Source: Tiliqua scincoides | Lineage: Eukaryota; Chordata; Lepidosauria; Squamata; Scincidae | NCBI RefSeq assembly: GCF_035046505.1 | Contig: NC_089822.1 | Coordinates: 658,501-722,500, forward strand | Length of the DNA stretch: 64,000 nt | Reading direction: 5' to 3' | Shown: one piece after another, positions 1 to 44,627 of the stretch | How positions within the stretch are numbered: the first letter of the stretch is position 1 | How the letters are laid out: every line of letters begins with the position of its first letter | Position numbers and translations under genes: made by a program | The notes under the pieces: model-generated | The model's database searches: none | Told to the model about the DNA's origin: nothing | The model's input: only the letters and a program-made list of their open reading frames with translations

Positions 1-550
1 GATGATTACTGGGCTGGGGCACCTTCCTTATGAGGAAAGGCTACAGCGTTTCGGCCTTCAGCCTAGAAAAGAGACGCCTGAGGGGGAACATGATTGAGAC
101 ATACAAAATTATGCAGGGGAAGGATAAAGCGGATAGAGAGATGCTCTTTACACTCTCACATAACACCAGAACTAGCAGATATCCACTAAAATTGAGTGTT
201 GGGAGAGTTAGGACAGACAAAAGAATATTTCTTTACTCAGCGTGTGGTTGGTCTGTGGAACTCCTTGCCACAGGATGTGGTGATGGCATCTGGCCTGGAT
301 GCCTTTAAAAGGGAATTGGACAAGTTTCTGGAGGAAAAGTCCATTACGGGTTACAAGCCATGGTGTATTTGTGCAACCTCCTGATTTTAGAAATGGGCTA
401 TGTCAGAATGCCAATGCAAGGGAGGGCACCAGGATGCAGGTCTCTTGTTATCTGGTGTGCCCCCTGGGGCATTTGGTGGGCCGCTGTGAGATACAGGAAG
501 CTGGACTAGATGGGCCTAGGGCCTGATCCAGTGGGGCTGTTCTTATGTTA
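1..550 (+). mobile_element. CR1 LINE, 3' end (FANCG intron)
   Basis: The first 380 bases encode the last part of a CR1 ORF2 (LEKRRLRG, TYKIMQGKDK, then VVGLWNSLPQDVV with interruptions), followed by the CR1 3' untranslated part (tgatccagtggggctgttct) and a short TTCTTATG-type tail, the 3' hallmark of CR1. It is sense to FANCG, cut by the left edge of the window, and lies in a FANCG intron. The same sequence recurs at 9.5, 17.5, 38.4, 48.3, 51.8 and 56.3 kb. Frame breaks show it is a dead copy. Confidence 0.9.
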
Positions 551-651
551 GGTAGTTAAAGGGCAGGTGGCTGCGTGTCTGTAGATGTGCATGAGCAGCC
601 CATGTAGAAGGTGGCCTTGTGGCTCCCACTGACTTTTCTGTTGTCCTGCAG

Positions 652-721
652 GGCAAGTGAGGCAGCAGAGCACTACTTGGATCTTCTGGCTCTGGTGCGG
701 GAAGGGCCTCTTCACCATCAG
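652..721 (+). CDS. FANCG: FANCG exon (ASEAAEHYLDLLALV)
   Basis: Acceptor tcctgcag/ggcaag and donor cag/gtgggc. It encodes a TPR helix matching human SEAVEHYLDLLAL. The first base completes a codon begun in an exon outside the window; the exon ends on a codon boundary. Confidence 0.88.
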
Positions 722-3700
722 GTGGGCACCCGGCTGCAGTCGTTTAATGTTGGTTTTCAGTTTTGAATGAAGGCATGAGCTTCCCCCGCTCTCAGGGAAG
801 CACTAACTAGGTTAACAAGAAATCAAAAGGCAAATGTAATCAATCTCATTAAAATCCACTTATGGTCCAGTCCTATTTGGACACCACACTGAAATCCCAC
901 AGATGCCGACCCAACAGCCATCATATCCTGAGCCTGCCCAGGCAGAACTATGCCAGCCTTCCTCTCCTAGCAGTGCTGGCTCAGCCTGTCTCCATGGAGC
1001 AGTGTGCTGATGTTGGCATGACATTGGTATGACGTTCAAGGACCCAGTCGCTGCATCCAGCCAGGCCCAGTGCTGGCAGCCAGAGAAGCACTGCCAGGGT
1101 GAAAACAGACGAAGGGGCAGGGCTGATGAGCAGCCATCCCAGGAGGGTGGATGACTTCTCTCTGTTAGCAACCAGGAATGATCAGCACATCAAGGACCAT
1201 AGCCACACATGCCCAGATGCCTCTAAAAGGGGATTGCTCTGATTCTATGTCATGTGACATTCTGCCCTGGGCGGGATGGCTGCCTCCTCTTTCTAGGTGC
1301 ACCTGTGTGGTGAACCGGCCTTGCCCAGGATCCCTGAGGTGTTCTTGGAAGCGGCATCTGCCCTGGAGGAACTGGCCAGGCACCAGGATGCAATTGCAGT
1401 ATGCGCTGAGGTGGTCACCCGAACCAGTGAGCTGATTCCCGAGAGATTCTGCCTGGAACCAGAGAAAGCCAGATTCTTCTTGACAGAACGGCCCAGCAGC
1501 CTTGTGCAGCAGAAGGAGAGCATGCTCTGGCGAGCAGCTGCCTACTTGCTGCAGGGCTGGGCATGGGCTGAACTAGGGGATATCAAGGAAGCCATAGACC
1601 ACTTCAGCAGGTGACTTGTATCCAGAATCCTGTGTTTATGATCCTGAGTAGATGGTTCAGGTCACTTTGTCTGGCTCTTATGTGCATGGGGATGGGGAAA
1701 GAGAGTAGTACAGGAATTGGACACAAATTCTGTGGGGAAGCTGGGCTAATAAATGCAGCTCTCATTCCGTTCCTGATCAGCCAAGAACTTTCCTTGGGTA
1801 TCCAGGGATGTCCCTTAAGCAAGTCCATACTTAATCTCATTTCTGCACTTGAGGTACCCCAGGTTTAACCACTAGGTTTGCATTTATTTTCTGCTTCTGT
1901 TTGTGGAGGAGTTTCAAGAGAAGTGCTTCAGCAATCCCCCTGCATTCCATCAGGAGTTCCTGCTTTCACTTCCCAGCTTAGCTTTGCAGCCTTCAAAGGC
2001 AGAAACCTGTTATTTAAAAATTAGAACCACAGTACAGTTTCAGTCTGCTGATGGCCTGGTTATGAGTAAGCAGGAAGTACAGCCCTGCTTGCAAGTTCAG
2101 TAGTCCTCTTCTGCCTGCTATTGCTAATAATGGGGATCTTTGTCAACTCTTGGTGCTGGTTCCCCCTCCCCCAGCTTTGAAACAATTCTGTGTTGGTCGT
2201 TTTTTAACAGGTGTCTTAATGATCTTCTGAGAGTCCAGTTTATGAACACAGGTATGGACCAAGATGTTTACTCCCTTGCCTGAAAGGATTTTCTAGGCTG
2301 GGGAGTGTAGATTCCTTCTGAAGGGGTAGACAGCACCCAAAGCAGCTTGCTTTCTCTGCCAGGCGACAACAGCCCTAACCAGCAGGTGGACCAAACAGCC
2401 CCATTCAAAGTGAAGGTGTTTTCCCAAATAAGGCGGCTGGCCTTGATCCGACGAGGGGCCCAGTTCCTGGAGATGCAGCAGGACAAGAAGGCCTTGATGG
2501 ATTTCCAGCACAGCTTGCACATTTGCCCAGGTACTGTGGGCCTGGTGTTCTTGGATTAAGGCAGAAAAAAGCTGTGCTCTGCAGTCAGTTAAGTTTCTTG
2601 TAGCCAAGAGGGGTAGAGGACACACAAGTACTGCTCCTAAGAAGTGGGATAAATTACGCGCGTGTATTATGTAATTCTGCAATTGAGGGCAAGGGATTTG
2701 GTGTCCCTCTGCAGTCTGAATGTTGCCCTTTAAGCACAGTGTGGAGGAGCTCAGGATGGGATGTGGAGCAGGACCAGCTCACTGCCAAATCCTCTGTGTG
2801 TGTCAAGCAGAACACCTGCGTTCCTGTCTCTCACCCAGGATTCCCTCTTGCATTGATGCTGGCTCTGGTCGCAGCTCTTTCTTTGTGCTTTTGCAGACAG
2901 CCCCACTGCTAACTTATACTTGCTACATACTCTCTGGAAGCTGGACCGAAGGCAGGAAGCTGCTACACACTGGCAGAAGTTCCACTCCCGCCCCATGCTG
3001 ATGGAAGAAGAGGTGGAAAGGTGGGTGTGCATGCACGCAGCTGGGGCTGTCCTTGCTGCCCCCCTCAGTGGCGGCTTGGAAGAGCAAAGTTGTAGCAGTG
3101 GCATAGTATGTATGGAGGAAAGGGGTCCATCCAAGGCAGGCGCACACATGCTCTCCCTCCAACCACTAAAGAGCCATCTTTGGCTGTCACCTCCAACTTT
3201 ACTGTGGTCTAGCTCTGACTTGGGCAGCCAAGCCTCAGCAGCCTCTGTGCTGAGGTCAGGTAATTACTGCAGCTTTTGAAACTTTTCCTCCCTGCCAGCA
3301 AGGGAGCTCTTCTGCAGGACTGCCTCAGCTCCCTTTGGAAGCCTGCTCTCTCTGCCTCCGGATCCATCCTGCTCTGCAGCCAAAGGCTAAAAGCCTGTCT
3401 TTTGAAGAAACAGGTGCTAAGAAACTTAGGGTGTCCATCTGTACTTGAGACTAGGTTGCACACTGCTTCTTTAAAGTCAGGGCCAGGCATAATACATGCA
3501 GCCTTGGCTTAGCATAACATTTCCCCTTTCCTGGACTGTGAACAAGGAGGTACTCTTTGGAGTATATATTATTATTGTGTATATACAGATTGAGCCTACT
3601 TATCTGCGGATTTTGTATCCACGGATCTGGCAGAGTCCTGTGACCTGTCACTTGTCTGCTGCAGGTGAAACAAACTCTGACGGTTCCTTTTTCTTCTCTT

Positions 3701-3860
3701 CCCGTGTTTCAGACCTTTTCCATTGTACCTGCTTTCGTGTGTGAGGCAGACGACATTTCCTCAGAGGGAAGCCCTTGTCAGGAACCTGGAAGGCTGTCTG
3801 GTGGAGACGGGCTTGGCCTGGAGAGCGAGTTCTCCTCTGTCCCAGCCGGTGCTCTCTTGA
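652..3860 (+). CDS. FANCG: FANCG, Fanconi anaemia group G protein (3' part, six exons)
   Basis: FANCG is a TPR-repeat scaffold of the nuclear Fanconi anaemia core complex, which drives FANCD2/FANCI monoubiquitylation in interstrand crosslink repair. Coding exons: 652-721, 1297-1610, 2211-2251, 2363-2530, 2897-3020 and 3713-3860. All have AG acceptors and GT donors and their phases agree from exon to exon. Recognisable stretches are SEAAEHYLDLLALV, PEVFLEAASALEELARHQDA, ALIRRGAQFLEMQQDKKALM and LWKLDRRQEAATHW; they line up in order with the C-terminal third of human FANCG (622 aa) as I remember it. About 230 residues are visible; the N-terminal exons lie left of the window. The C-terminus after FPLYLLS is poorly conserved. 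FANCG is followed head-to-tail by VCP, as in mammals. Identification rests on remembered family sequence, not a search. Confidence 0.93.
1297..1610 (+). CDS. FANCG: FANCG exon (IPEVFLEAASALEEL)
   Basis: The longest FANCG exon seen, 314 nt, between acceptor ctttctag and donor gtgact. It covers PEVFLEAASAL, the RTSELIPERF segment (human RTSSLLPK) and YLLQGWAWAELGDIKEAIDHFSR (human [23 protein letters not shown]), one complete TPR unit. The Arg codon is split across the donor. Confidence 0.92.
2211..2251 (+). CDS. FANCG: FANCG short exon (CLNDLLRVQFMNT)
   Basis: A 41-nt exon between tttttaacag and gtatgg; it continues the TPR after HFSR (human CLELLF). Phases on both sides agree with its neighbours, which is the main support for so short an exon. 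Confidence 0.8.
2363..2530 (+). CDS. FANCG: FANCG exon (ALIRRGAQFLEMQQD)
   Basis: Acceptor ctctgccag, donor gtactg. It encodes RRLALIRRGAQFLEMQQDKK and then a TPR end, FQHSLHICPG, matching human [32 protein letters not shown]. A G at the 3' edge joins the next exon to restore G-D-S-P. Confidence 0.9.
2897..3020 (+). CDS. FANCG: FANCG exon (YLLHTLWKLDRRQEAATHW)
   Basis: Acceptor gcttttgcag, donor gtgggt. LYLLHTLWKLDRRQEAATHW matches human [20 protein letters not shown], the last clear TPR of FANCG. The exon ends inside an Arg codon. Confidence 0.9.
3590..3665. repeat. Short repeat fragment in the last FANCG intron
   Basis: The stretch tatctgcggattttgtatcc resembles one end of the longer repeat at 25,480-25,860. 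It looks like a degraded DNA-transposon end; the family is not certain. Confidence 0.3.
3713..3860 (+). CDS. FANCG: FANCG terminal coding exon
   Basis: Acceptor cgtgtttcag. The frame starts RPFPLYLLSCVRQ (human SLPLYLESYLSWIR), continues through ALVRNLEGCLVE and ends at a TGA at 3,858. Past the first dozen residues similarity to the human C-terminus is weak, so the final residues rest on the open frame and splice phase rather than homology. Confidence 0.82.
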
Positions 3861-3958
3861 AGTGGCTCTTCCGCGGAAGGGAATCTCCAAGCCAGCTTTC
3901 CCTCTGGCGCTGACAAGGGGAGGTGCTGAGCCTCCTGGTTTGGCGCACTGCTCCACAG

Positions 3959-3964
3959 AATAAA
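3959..3964 (+). other. FANCG: FANCG poly(A) signal AATAAA
   Basis: A canonical AATAAA hexamer 99 bases after the FANCG stop, before the VCP CpG island begins. It gives FANCG a very short 3' UTR and leaves about 0.9 kb between the end of FANCG and the VCP start codon. Confidence 0.75.
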
Positions 3965-4874
3965 ACTTTCACAGGGTGTGTTCTCGGTGCATTTGTGGAA
4001 GGGGGCAGGGGGGTGCTGCTCAGGCAGCAGCTGCTTCAGGTACCTGCAGAACAGAAAGGGTGGAAAAGCTTCCCTTTCCCTTTGGGTTTCCCACTTCTCA
4101 GCATTCTGAAAACGGTGCCATTTGTTTCGTGCAGGAGGAAGGCCTGTCTCCCTGGGAACAAGCGTCCTGCTGCGGGGGGGGGGGGGCGCGTGAGGCAGAG
4201 CCTCCCCCACAGCCCTGGGGGAGCTGAGGCGCTTTTCAGAGGGCTCTGGGGAGGTTCTGCCTGGCTGAAGACACCGGCCTGGCTCCACCGCCTGGGGCGC
4301 CTCTGCAGGCGGGAGCCCCCGGGGCCGGTGAGCGACGTCTGGCCCTCGTGCGGGCAACTCCCGGCGCTGGCTGGGGAGGGGAGGAGGCGCTGCCGCAGCG
4401 GCCGGGCCTTCCGATTGGCGGGGGGCGCAGCGTCACCGCCGGGTCCCGGCCCGGCAGGGCGCTCTGCACGCGCTCAGGAGCTCTCCCTTCGGAGGCGCTT
4501 CCGGGTCAGTGCGGCTCCGCAGCACGCACGCGGCGGGAAGGGGCGGGCTCTGCCGCCTCCCCACTGGTCCGCCGCCGCGTCCGTCCGCCGCCGCCTCTGC
4601 TGATTGGCTCCGGCGCGGCCAACCGCTGCGCCGTTGCTGGGTGGACGAGGCCCGGCGCGGCCCTGCCACTGGCGGATTTTGGCGATTGGTCGGCCGGCGC
4701 TCGAGACGGCTCCCGATTGGCCGCGGCTCCACCTGTTGCCAGGCAGAGCGGGGCCTAGCGCCGGGCGGAGCTCCTCCGATGAGTCGGCGTCGATCCTGAG
4801 GGGAAGCAGCGCCGAAGCACGAGACGGACGCGGAGCGCAGACGCCGACCCGGCCCAGCTCAGCCCAGACGCGCC

Positions 4875-37776
<32,902 letters not shown>

Positions 37777-38072
37777 AGTGTGGCCAGAGTGGACCAAACT
37801 CCAGAACAGGCCGCGTTGTACAGGGCAGTTCCAATGGTCAGTGGACTCCTGGCTTCTTCATTCCTTGGTCAGACCCATATAGCTGCGTGTGAGGCTCTGT
37901 AAGCTGGAATCTCTGCAAATGTGAGGCATTTGGTTGGGGAGGCAGGTGGGCAGTTAATGAGGAGGGGAACTGATTACACTTCTGGGAAATCTCTGTTCTA
38001 GTTTATGGCAGAACCAGCAGCTTTAGCAACGGGTACAACAGTAGCCTGTAAAAAAACAAAAACCCACAAAAA

Positions 38073-38078
38073 ATTAAA
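38073..38078 (+). other. VCP: Possible VCP poly(A) signal ATTAAA
   Basis: ATTAAA inside an A-rich stretch about 300 bases after the stop. It is the only plausible signal I noticed between the VCP stop and the next CR1, so the 3' end is inferred. Confidence 0.45.
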
Positions 38079-38132
38079 AAAAATCTCATAACTTTAAGAT
38101 GGTCTTGTCCATCCTTTGCTTGATGTCTGTCT

Positions 38133-38304
38133 TCAGCTGATCTCATATTTCCTCCCAGCCTTGGGCACCTTCTCAAGGCAGAGCTTTACATAGCGCTTAT
38201 GCAGGGCTGCTAGCAGCTGCTTCACTAGAAAAGTGCAAGCGTGCTGGTTGCCCAGCAGCACCTGGCTCCAAATATCGGCACAGAAGGCAGCACTGCTCCT
38301 CTTC
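38133..38304 (-). other. Candidate terminal exon of an unassigned minus-strand gene
   Basis: On the minus strand, after a possible acceptor (aatgcag), an open frame of 56 codons reads SSAAFCADIWSQVLLGNQ, later LVKQLLAALHKRYVKL, and ends GRKYEIS and TGA. The composition looks like protein but I do not recognise the family. It would run tail-to-tail with VCP. There is no clear poly(A) signal or matching upstream exon; it may be chance or a pseudogene. Confidence 0.25.
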
Positions 38305-38373
38305 CTGCATTACTGAGGGCCACCGGGGCAGGCGTCCACAAGAATATATGTCAGGGGCAAGCCAGTAAAGTAA

Positions 38374-38995
38374 GTGCCACGCTTGGAGTATTGCGTCCAG
38401 TTCTGGTCACCACATCTCAAAAAGGACATGGTGGAAATGGAAAAGGTGCAGAAGAGAGTGACTAAGATGATTGCTGGGCTGGGGCACCTTCCTTATGAGG
38501 AAAGGCTACGGCGTTTGGGCCTCTTCAGCCTAGAAAAGAGGCGCCTGAGGTGGGACATGATTGAGACATACAAAATTATGCAGGGAATGGACAGAGTGGA
38601 TAGAGAGATGCTCTTTACTCTCTCACATAATACCAGAACCAGGGGACATCCACTAAAGTTGAGAGTTAGGACAAAAGAAAATATTTCTTTAGCCAGCATA
38701 TAATTAGTCTGTGGAACACCTTGCCACAGGAAGTAGTGACAGCATCTTGCCTAGATGCCTTTAAGAGGGGACTGGACAAATTTCTGGAGGAAGAGTTCAT
38801 CACGGGTTGCAAGTCATGGTAGGTATGAGCAAGGTAGAGGTAGTCTGCCTCTGATTACCAGATGCAGGGGAGGACACCAGGACACAGGTTGTGTCATCTA
38901 GTGTGTTCCCTGAAGCATTTGGTGGGCCACTGAGATACAGGAAGCTGGACTAGATGGGCTTTTGGCCTGATCCACTGGGGCTCTTATGTTCTTGA
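38374..38995 (+). mobile_element. CR1 LINE, 3' end downstream of VCP
   Basis: The + strand encodes PRLEYCVQFWSPHLKKDMVE, LGHLPYEERLRRLGLFSLEK and RDTREMLF-like text, then the CR1 3' region and tail (gggctcttatgttctt). 5'-truncated. Confidence 0.88.
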
Positions 38996-41951
38996 GTGAT
39001 GGACCTAAAGGGTGGCAGAAGCAACAGCAAGAGATCCCCTTGCTACTGCACGGGGGCTTTAGGGCTGGAATCTTCCAGTAAGTCCTGAACCAGGAGCTTC
39101 CATGTTAGGCCTTCTCTACATTCATTCACTAAAGTAGTGAAGGCTTTGCTTTGAAAGGGTCCGATCTGCAGGGTCATGAGCAGGGGGGCTTGGTGTCAGC
39201 AGTAATTGGGTAGGAAGATAGCAAGAAATGCAGGAGGAAACTGTCAGGCAACAATATTCTGTGCCCAATCTTGGCATGGATTTATGGGTTTATTTTAGAA
39301 GAACTTGCATGAATGGCTCTGAAGATATCCTCAGAAGTGCGCTGGGAATTGCTGTGGGAAGCTGAGAGGGATGGCTGAATGTGAATAACATGTCCAGTAA
39401 TGGGGAGTGAGATTTCAGAGTGGCTTATTCTTTCCATGACAGGTAAAATGAGAGAAAATAGGCAGACCTGTTCACAGCTTCTGTGGATGCAGGATTCTGG
39501 TTTCCTTGGCATAAACCATGGAATGCCTGGGCACCACTATGCCCTTGTTTTTCAAAGCAAAGAGTATGTCTGGCTCTGGGCATAATCTCAGTCTACAAAA
39601 GGGCTCTTTTGACCCCTGGTCTGCAGGCAACTGTAGCTTTGAGGTTATCATAACTGTGATATGAATCAAGAGTCTCTGAGTTAGGGAATGGGCCTGGTTG
39701 TAGGTAATAAAAGGTGGAACTTCCTTGACTGTTAATGGCTGCACCCTACTTCTGCAGGAAGTCTTTCTTACTGCAACATTTTCTCCAAGTAGCAAGCTAA
39801 CTTCTTAACTTCCACAGTATTGGTCTATGATTGACTTAAGGGATGATTCACCAAAACCTTCTGTATAGAAATTAAATGTGTTCTAGGAGATCTTGAATAG
39901 GAGAAGCTCCCAGTGGCCTGTACCCTTATAGATACAAAGCACACGAACTGTATGAATAAACGAGCCCTTACAATCTACACACAATAATCCTGGAATACTT
40001 AGAAAAGGCCTTAATTTTTGCAGAATACCCATTTGGAGCACTGGCTGCTTGTGATTAACAGGCTGAAAACCCTGCCCTCCGATTATCTTTCTATTCAGGT
40101 TTCTTTTTGTGAGTTCACCCTTTTTGTCATTCATTTCTGAATTCCACCCCCAGATCAATTATTTTAATTTCAGGGACTGCTCAGGGTCTTCTAGGAATGT
40201 GGCTGTTGTGTTTCTGTTTGTGTTTACAATAGTCCTTTATATCTAAAGAAATTCCAGGGTTGAAGGTCTTCCATCCAGTTAATTTATGCTTCAAAGACAG
40301 TACCACAAGGCAGAATTATAGTGGCGATTCCCCCCTCCCCATTGGTGCTTTAGCAAATGCCCTGTGGGTAGCAAGAGGTTTCTGAGAATGAAACCTGTGG
40401 TTTGCAGCCCTTAAAGCCTCCTTTCTCAGGGCCTGTGCACCACCAATTATAGTAAGCAAAATGGGTGAGGAATTGCAACATTTACCAGAATTGAACCTGA
40501 TGTTTCTGTTGGGAGTTTAGATTGGTTCCTAGGTGCTCTTTCAAAAGTAGCTTAGCCACTCTATTCCAGTTCTGATGACACTGCTACTGTGGGGAACTGG
40601 TATAACATAAGTCCATAAATATCTAACTTTGGATTATTTTCTTTAAATATGCTAATTACCTGTATTAATCCCACATCCTCCAGAACTATCAGTAATTTGA
40701 CTAAAAAACAGAAACTGCTGACATGGCATGCTCTGCCATCAGAATGGTCTGGTATCTCCCATAGCATTGCTGTCTTGTAGGGTTTCTCCACTATTGAAAG
40801 CTGTGGGTGGGGGAGGGAACCCCCTGACTTAAAGATTGCTACAGAAAAGAGCACCACCGAAGGAGGAAGGTGTCTTGCTGCAAAGGTGCTGAGTGCAAGA
40901 TGTTCCCAAAGTCCATGTCAAGTCAGCTCCCAAATATGTGAAGATTAGCACTGACAGGCTGGTTCAGTGTGCACACTGACAGTGAGGACTCCAGCTGATT
41001 AGCCAGCTATGGGAACTGCAGGAGATGGGGGTGCCCGATGCCACTTAAAGTGGCGTCTTTGGCAGCAGCCATCTGGGCTTCTCCTGAGCTGCAATGCATG
41101 TAGCTCCTTGAAAGAAAACGCTGGACTTGCAACTCCAGCTCTTGTCCAGCAAAGGCCACCTTATTTTTCACTGGGACAGTGAGTTGGAGGATGAAAGAAT
41201 TGGGAGAAAGGCTGACATGGAGGAGACTTACTGGGAGGGTGGGAAGGTTTCTTGCCAGGTATGAAGATCCGTGATGCTCCGCTCATCACATATATAGAAA
41301 TCTCTTGTCATCGCAGATTATGCTGGGCTGAGTTGATGAACTTTTAATTTAGGCAAGAGCAGGTTATCGTGCAGGGGCAGAAAAGGGAACTGCCCCTTTC
41401 AGAACCCTCTTTCTCTAATGGTTTCCGGGGAAGTGGTGCCATTTGGCTGATGCTCAAGGGGAGGGAGGGATGAGATTCACTTTTGCACCACTCCCCAAAG
41501 AGGCTTTTGATTTCCCATGTATTGAAGCTGTTGCTTGTGTTTGCATTTTACGGCACCTGTTCCTAGAAAAAAATCCGTTGTGTTCTTGGCAGGTTTGACT
41601 CACTGCAGGTAGCAACAGCAACCACTTTTACAGACATGGAAGGACTTTTCTTCAAAACTGAAGGGCTGTGGTTTACATGTCTTTTAACAACTGTCATGTG
41701 GCTGCATTAACAGACTTGTTCTATATACAGCTACCCAAATTCTTACTTGATGGTTACATTCCAAAGTCTGTGCACAGAGCTAAAATTGCAAGTACTCAAA
41801 ATTGCCTTGAAAGTCCCTTACAGCTGGACAATATGTACTTTCTAAGAATTACAAGAGATGGGTGCAAAATGAAGCAGCTGGAGAGAGCAACAGCTTCATT
41901 CTCTGATCTCATGCTCACACTCAGGCATGCACTTAGTCAGTGGAGTGGAGG
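38996..41951. other. Intergenic, mostly unassigned
   Basis: Three kb without a recognised repeat family. Minus-strand open frames at 39,043-39,165 (FQSKAFTTLVNECREGLTWK), 39,472-39,795 and 41,007-41,170 (VAFAGQELELQVQRFLSRSY) read like protein; the first and third follow plausible acceptors, but I cannot connect or name them. Confidence 0.4.
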
Positions 41952-42607
41952 GCAATTCAGGCCTAATGTTGCATTTCTCCTGGAGGTATTTCCCAGACAT
42001 AACAAAGTGTTTCTGTACTTTTGATTGGAAGCTGAGGATTTCCACTTTAACTTTTTTTTGTACACCAGGCACCCAACTCCAAATCTCCAGATGACCTCTC
42101 CCAGCAGTTTTATATAGATATTAAATAACATGGGGGCTGGGGGCTGGGGCTAAGAATAGGCCCTCAGTTTGGCTGTACTTGTCGTAAGAGGCGACTAAAC
42201 AGCCACCGGGTAGATGGGACTCGTCAGCCTAGGAAGGCAGCTCATCTAAGAGAAGGAAACTCTGACCTCAAACCTCCACTGCCTTGTGGCTACATCCAGT
42301 TCTGGAAAAGGCTTCAGGAGTCAACCTCGAGGCAAAATCAGGAGCCGGAGTCCCTTAGGCAGTTCATGGCTGAACACAGTCACGTTCTGGCAACTCCTGC
42401 GACGCCGCTGGAACCAACCGTATTGGCTTCTGCCTTTCCATTGGACCATTCCAGCGGTGTGGAGAGGGGGGATTTGCTGCATGGGTAACAGCCTATCCTC
42501 CATACCTTCTTTACCCAGGCTTCGCGCACTGGAGAGGACACTCTGTTCCAGAACCACCATTCAGAGTGTGACACCATAGTCTTCCGAGACTGAAGGATGC
42601 CAACAAG
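41952..42607 (+). repeat. 656-bp near-identical copy of VCP intron 16 sequence
   Basis: It matches 36,149-36,804 base for base over 656 positions, with one difference noticed by eye (gcggcg versus gcggtg at about 42,456). It carries about 185 bp of the L2 flank plus the whole RTE-type insert, and ends exactly at the insert's 3' end. A GGAGGG sequence flanks it on both sides, a possible short target duplication. Confidence 0.85.
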
Positions 42608-44223
42608 GAGGGTGGAATTGCCTGCACTATTAAAGTGCTTTTTTACCAACTGTGTGAAGTTGAACTGGTGCAAGTCAAATGCACCATCTCTGGACCTGTT
42701 CTTTCAAGCAGTGGTGTGGTGGAATGGAAAACTGAGCCCCTGCAGCCTATGTAGCACTTCCCAATTGTTGCCTCATGGTGATCACAGGCGAGTGCCTCCT
42801 TTTCCCCTCCCTAAGTAGCAAGGATACTAAACTGCTGCAGCCTGGAGTAGACTTCCAGGAACTAGTAGGGAACCTCCAGCTGACGGATTTCATAGCAAGC
42901 TCCTCATTTTTCAAGTTGTCCAGCTGAACAAGGCCCCCCCCCCCAATGCAACCTGGTAGCAGTGTGTTCAAAAATAATTTAGATGTCTTAGTGGGCCATG
43001 AGCTGCACATCAGCCAACAGTGTGGTGCATTACTTTTTCCGTTAGAAATAATTCTGTGACTGCATCTGCTGATACTATTATTGCCTATGCTTTTAAAGTG
43101 TTTAAAATTAATAAAAATGAGAACTTGAATAAAAACCCATAACATCACTTTTTGCCTTTTCAAATCACAAAATCTGGAAAAAAAAAACAATTTTCAAACA
43201 CCCCTACTCATTAGAAGCACAGGACTATAATGGGTTGATACTGCATGGAAGTAGTTTTGGGTTAGAGGTAAGGAAGAGTTGCCATTGGGAACTCTCCCTT
43301 GGCAAAGACTTTTGTACAGATGGTAACTGGCCACCTGGCTGGACTGTTGTAGGTACGCACCCTGAGGAAGTCATTGGGACTAGCTGGCCTCCATGGTCTT
43401 GCCCAACTCATACATGTGAATGCAGGCCAACCAGTTGACACTTCCACAAAGTATTTTTGGGGACAGGCTCCATTGTACTTGTGCCTGTTCAACTCTGTCT
43501 GCCGGGCAGCAGGGACAAGGCCTCCATGACTGAATGTTTTGAACCAGACTCACGTCTACCATTCCTTCCAGTCCCCCACCTCCCCTATCATGCTCAGTCT
43601 TGTGTCATCACTGGACAGGTGGGAGGGGTGCTATTCCTTTTTAAATCAGAGCATACAGTAACAGAGGGCAGTGGCTACAATATGGCTGAAATAGCAGGCA
43701 AGCTCTCAGGTGCCATCTGCAATGTTAATGACCTTGTAAGGGGTGCACCCTATAGGACTACAATGCTTCCTCCCAGCAACTGGAACGCTCCTTCAGCTAA
43801 GCTTCTCCTGTTGCTTACTTTTTTGTTCTAACTTGTGTTTAAGAAAGACTAGCATTTCCTTAAACACAACTCCAAAAGCCAAAATTTGGATTGTGCTGCA
43901 TGCTGGCAGAATACCCCAACCCCTCACTGCCACTAGCTCTGCTCCTTGACAAACACCTGTCCTGCCTGCATGGAAGGAGCTGCAGCTTCTTTGCATACAG
44001 AAGCGCCCCCCCCCCCCAATCTCCAGATAGAGCAGGAATTTCTCCCCAGCAGCCTGGAGAGACCTTGCCAGGCAGCACAGAATGAGGTGGACCAAAGGTC
44101 TGGCTGATGGGATGGCTTTTTCTGCTTCTGGTGATGTAGTCAGGCCAGTGCCTGTGGGCTGCAGCAGCTAGCAGGCTCCTGTCTTCAAAACATGCAGCTA
44201 AGCCATGGAAAAAAGGTCATCTC
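42608..44223. other. Intergenic, no recognised element
   Basis: About 1.6 kb between the duplicated block and the 3' end of the minus-strand gene. It contains C-runs at about 42,933 and 44,005 and short open frames without family resemblance. Confidence 0.5.
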
Positions 44224-44229
44224 TTTAAT
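44224..44229 (-). other. Possible poly(A) signal (ATTAAA, minus strand)
   Basis: TTTAAT on the + strand, read as ATTAAA on the minus strand, about 400 bases after the stop of the minus-strand gene. It is the nearest variant signal I see. Confidence 0.35.
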
Positions 44230-44627
44230 GAGAAACGCAAAGCACAAAGACAGGCTCTGTTGAGGCTGTTTGTCTTAGAATTTGCCCTTGCTGTGTAGAT
44301 ACCCTTTGTGACTTGTGAAGAACAAGAAGGTGAATACCAGTGCTGGGTCTATCAAGGTTCTTTCCAGTGTTTGCTATGATGTGTTCTGTTGAGTTGTAGC
44401 TGACAGAGTGGACAGCTGTGCACTTGTGAATGCAAGTCCAGTCAAGTGAGTGACATATGTACACGCCCCTGGGTGCAAATGTCTCATTTCCCCATCAACA
44501 TCCAAGCTACAGAAATTCTATTGCAGGAGGTAGAGCTCATGGCCAAAGACAGTAGCAAACTCAAATGAGCCAGGCAGCTCCTGAGGAAGGGTGGCGGCCA
44601 CAATGGACCCCCTCTTGCTGACCTGTG

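Noticed and set aside
39282-40857. Minus-strand frames at 39,282-39,512, 39,883-40,158 and 40,561-40,857 as a decayed mobile element or gene
   Set aside because: No family motif could be identified, no end repeats were seen, and the frames are separate and short.
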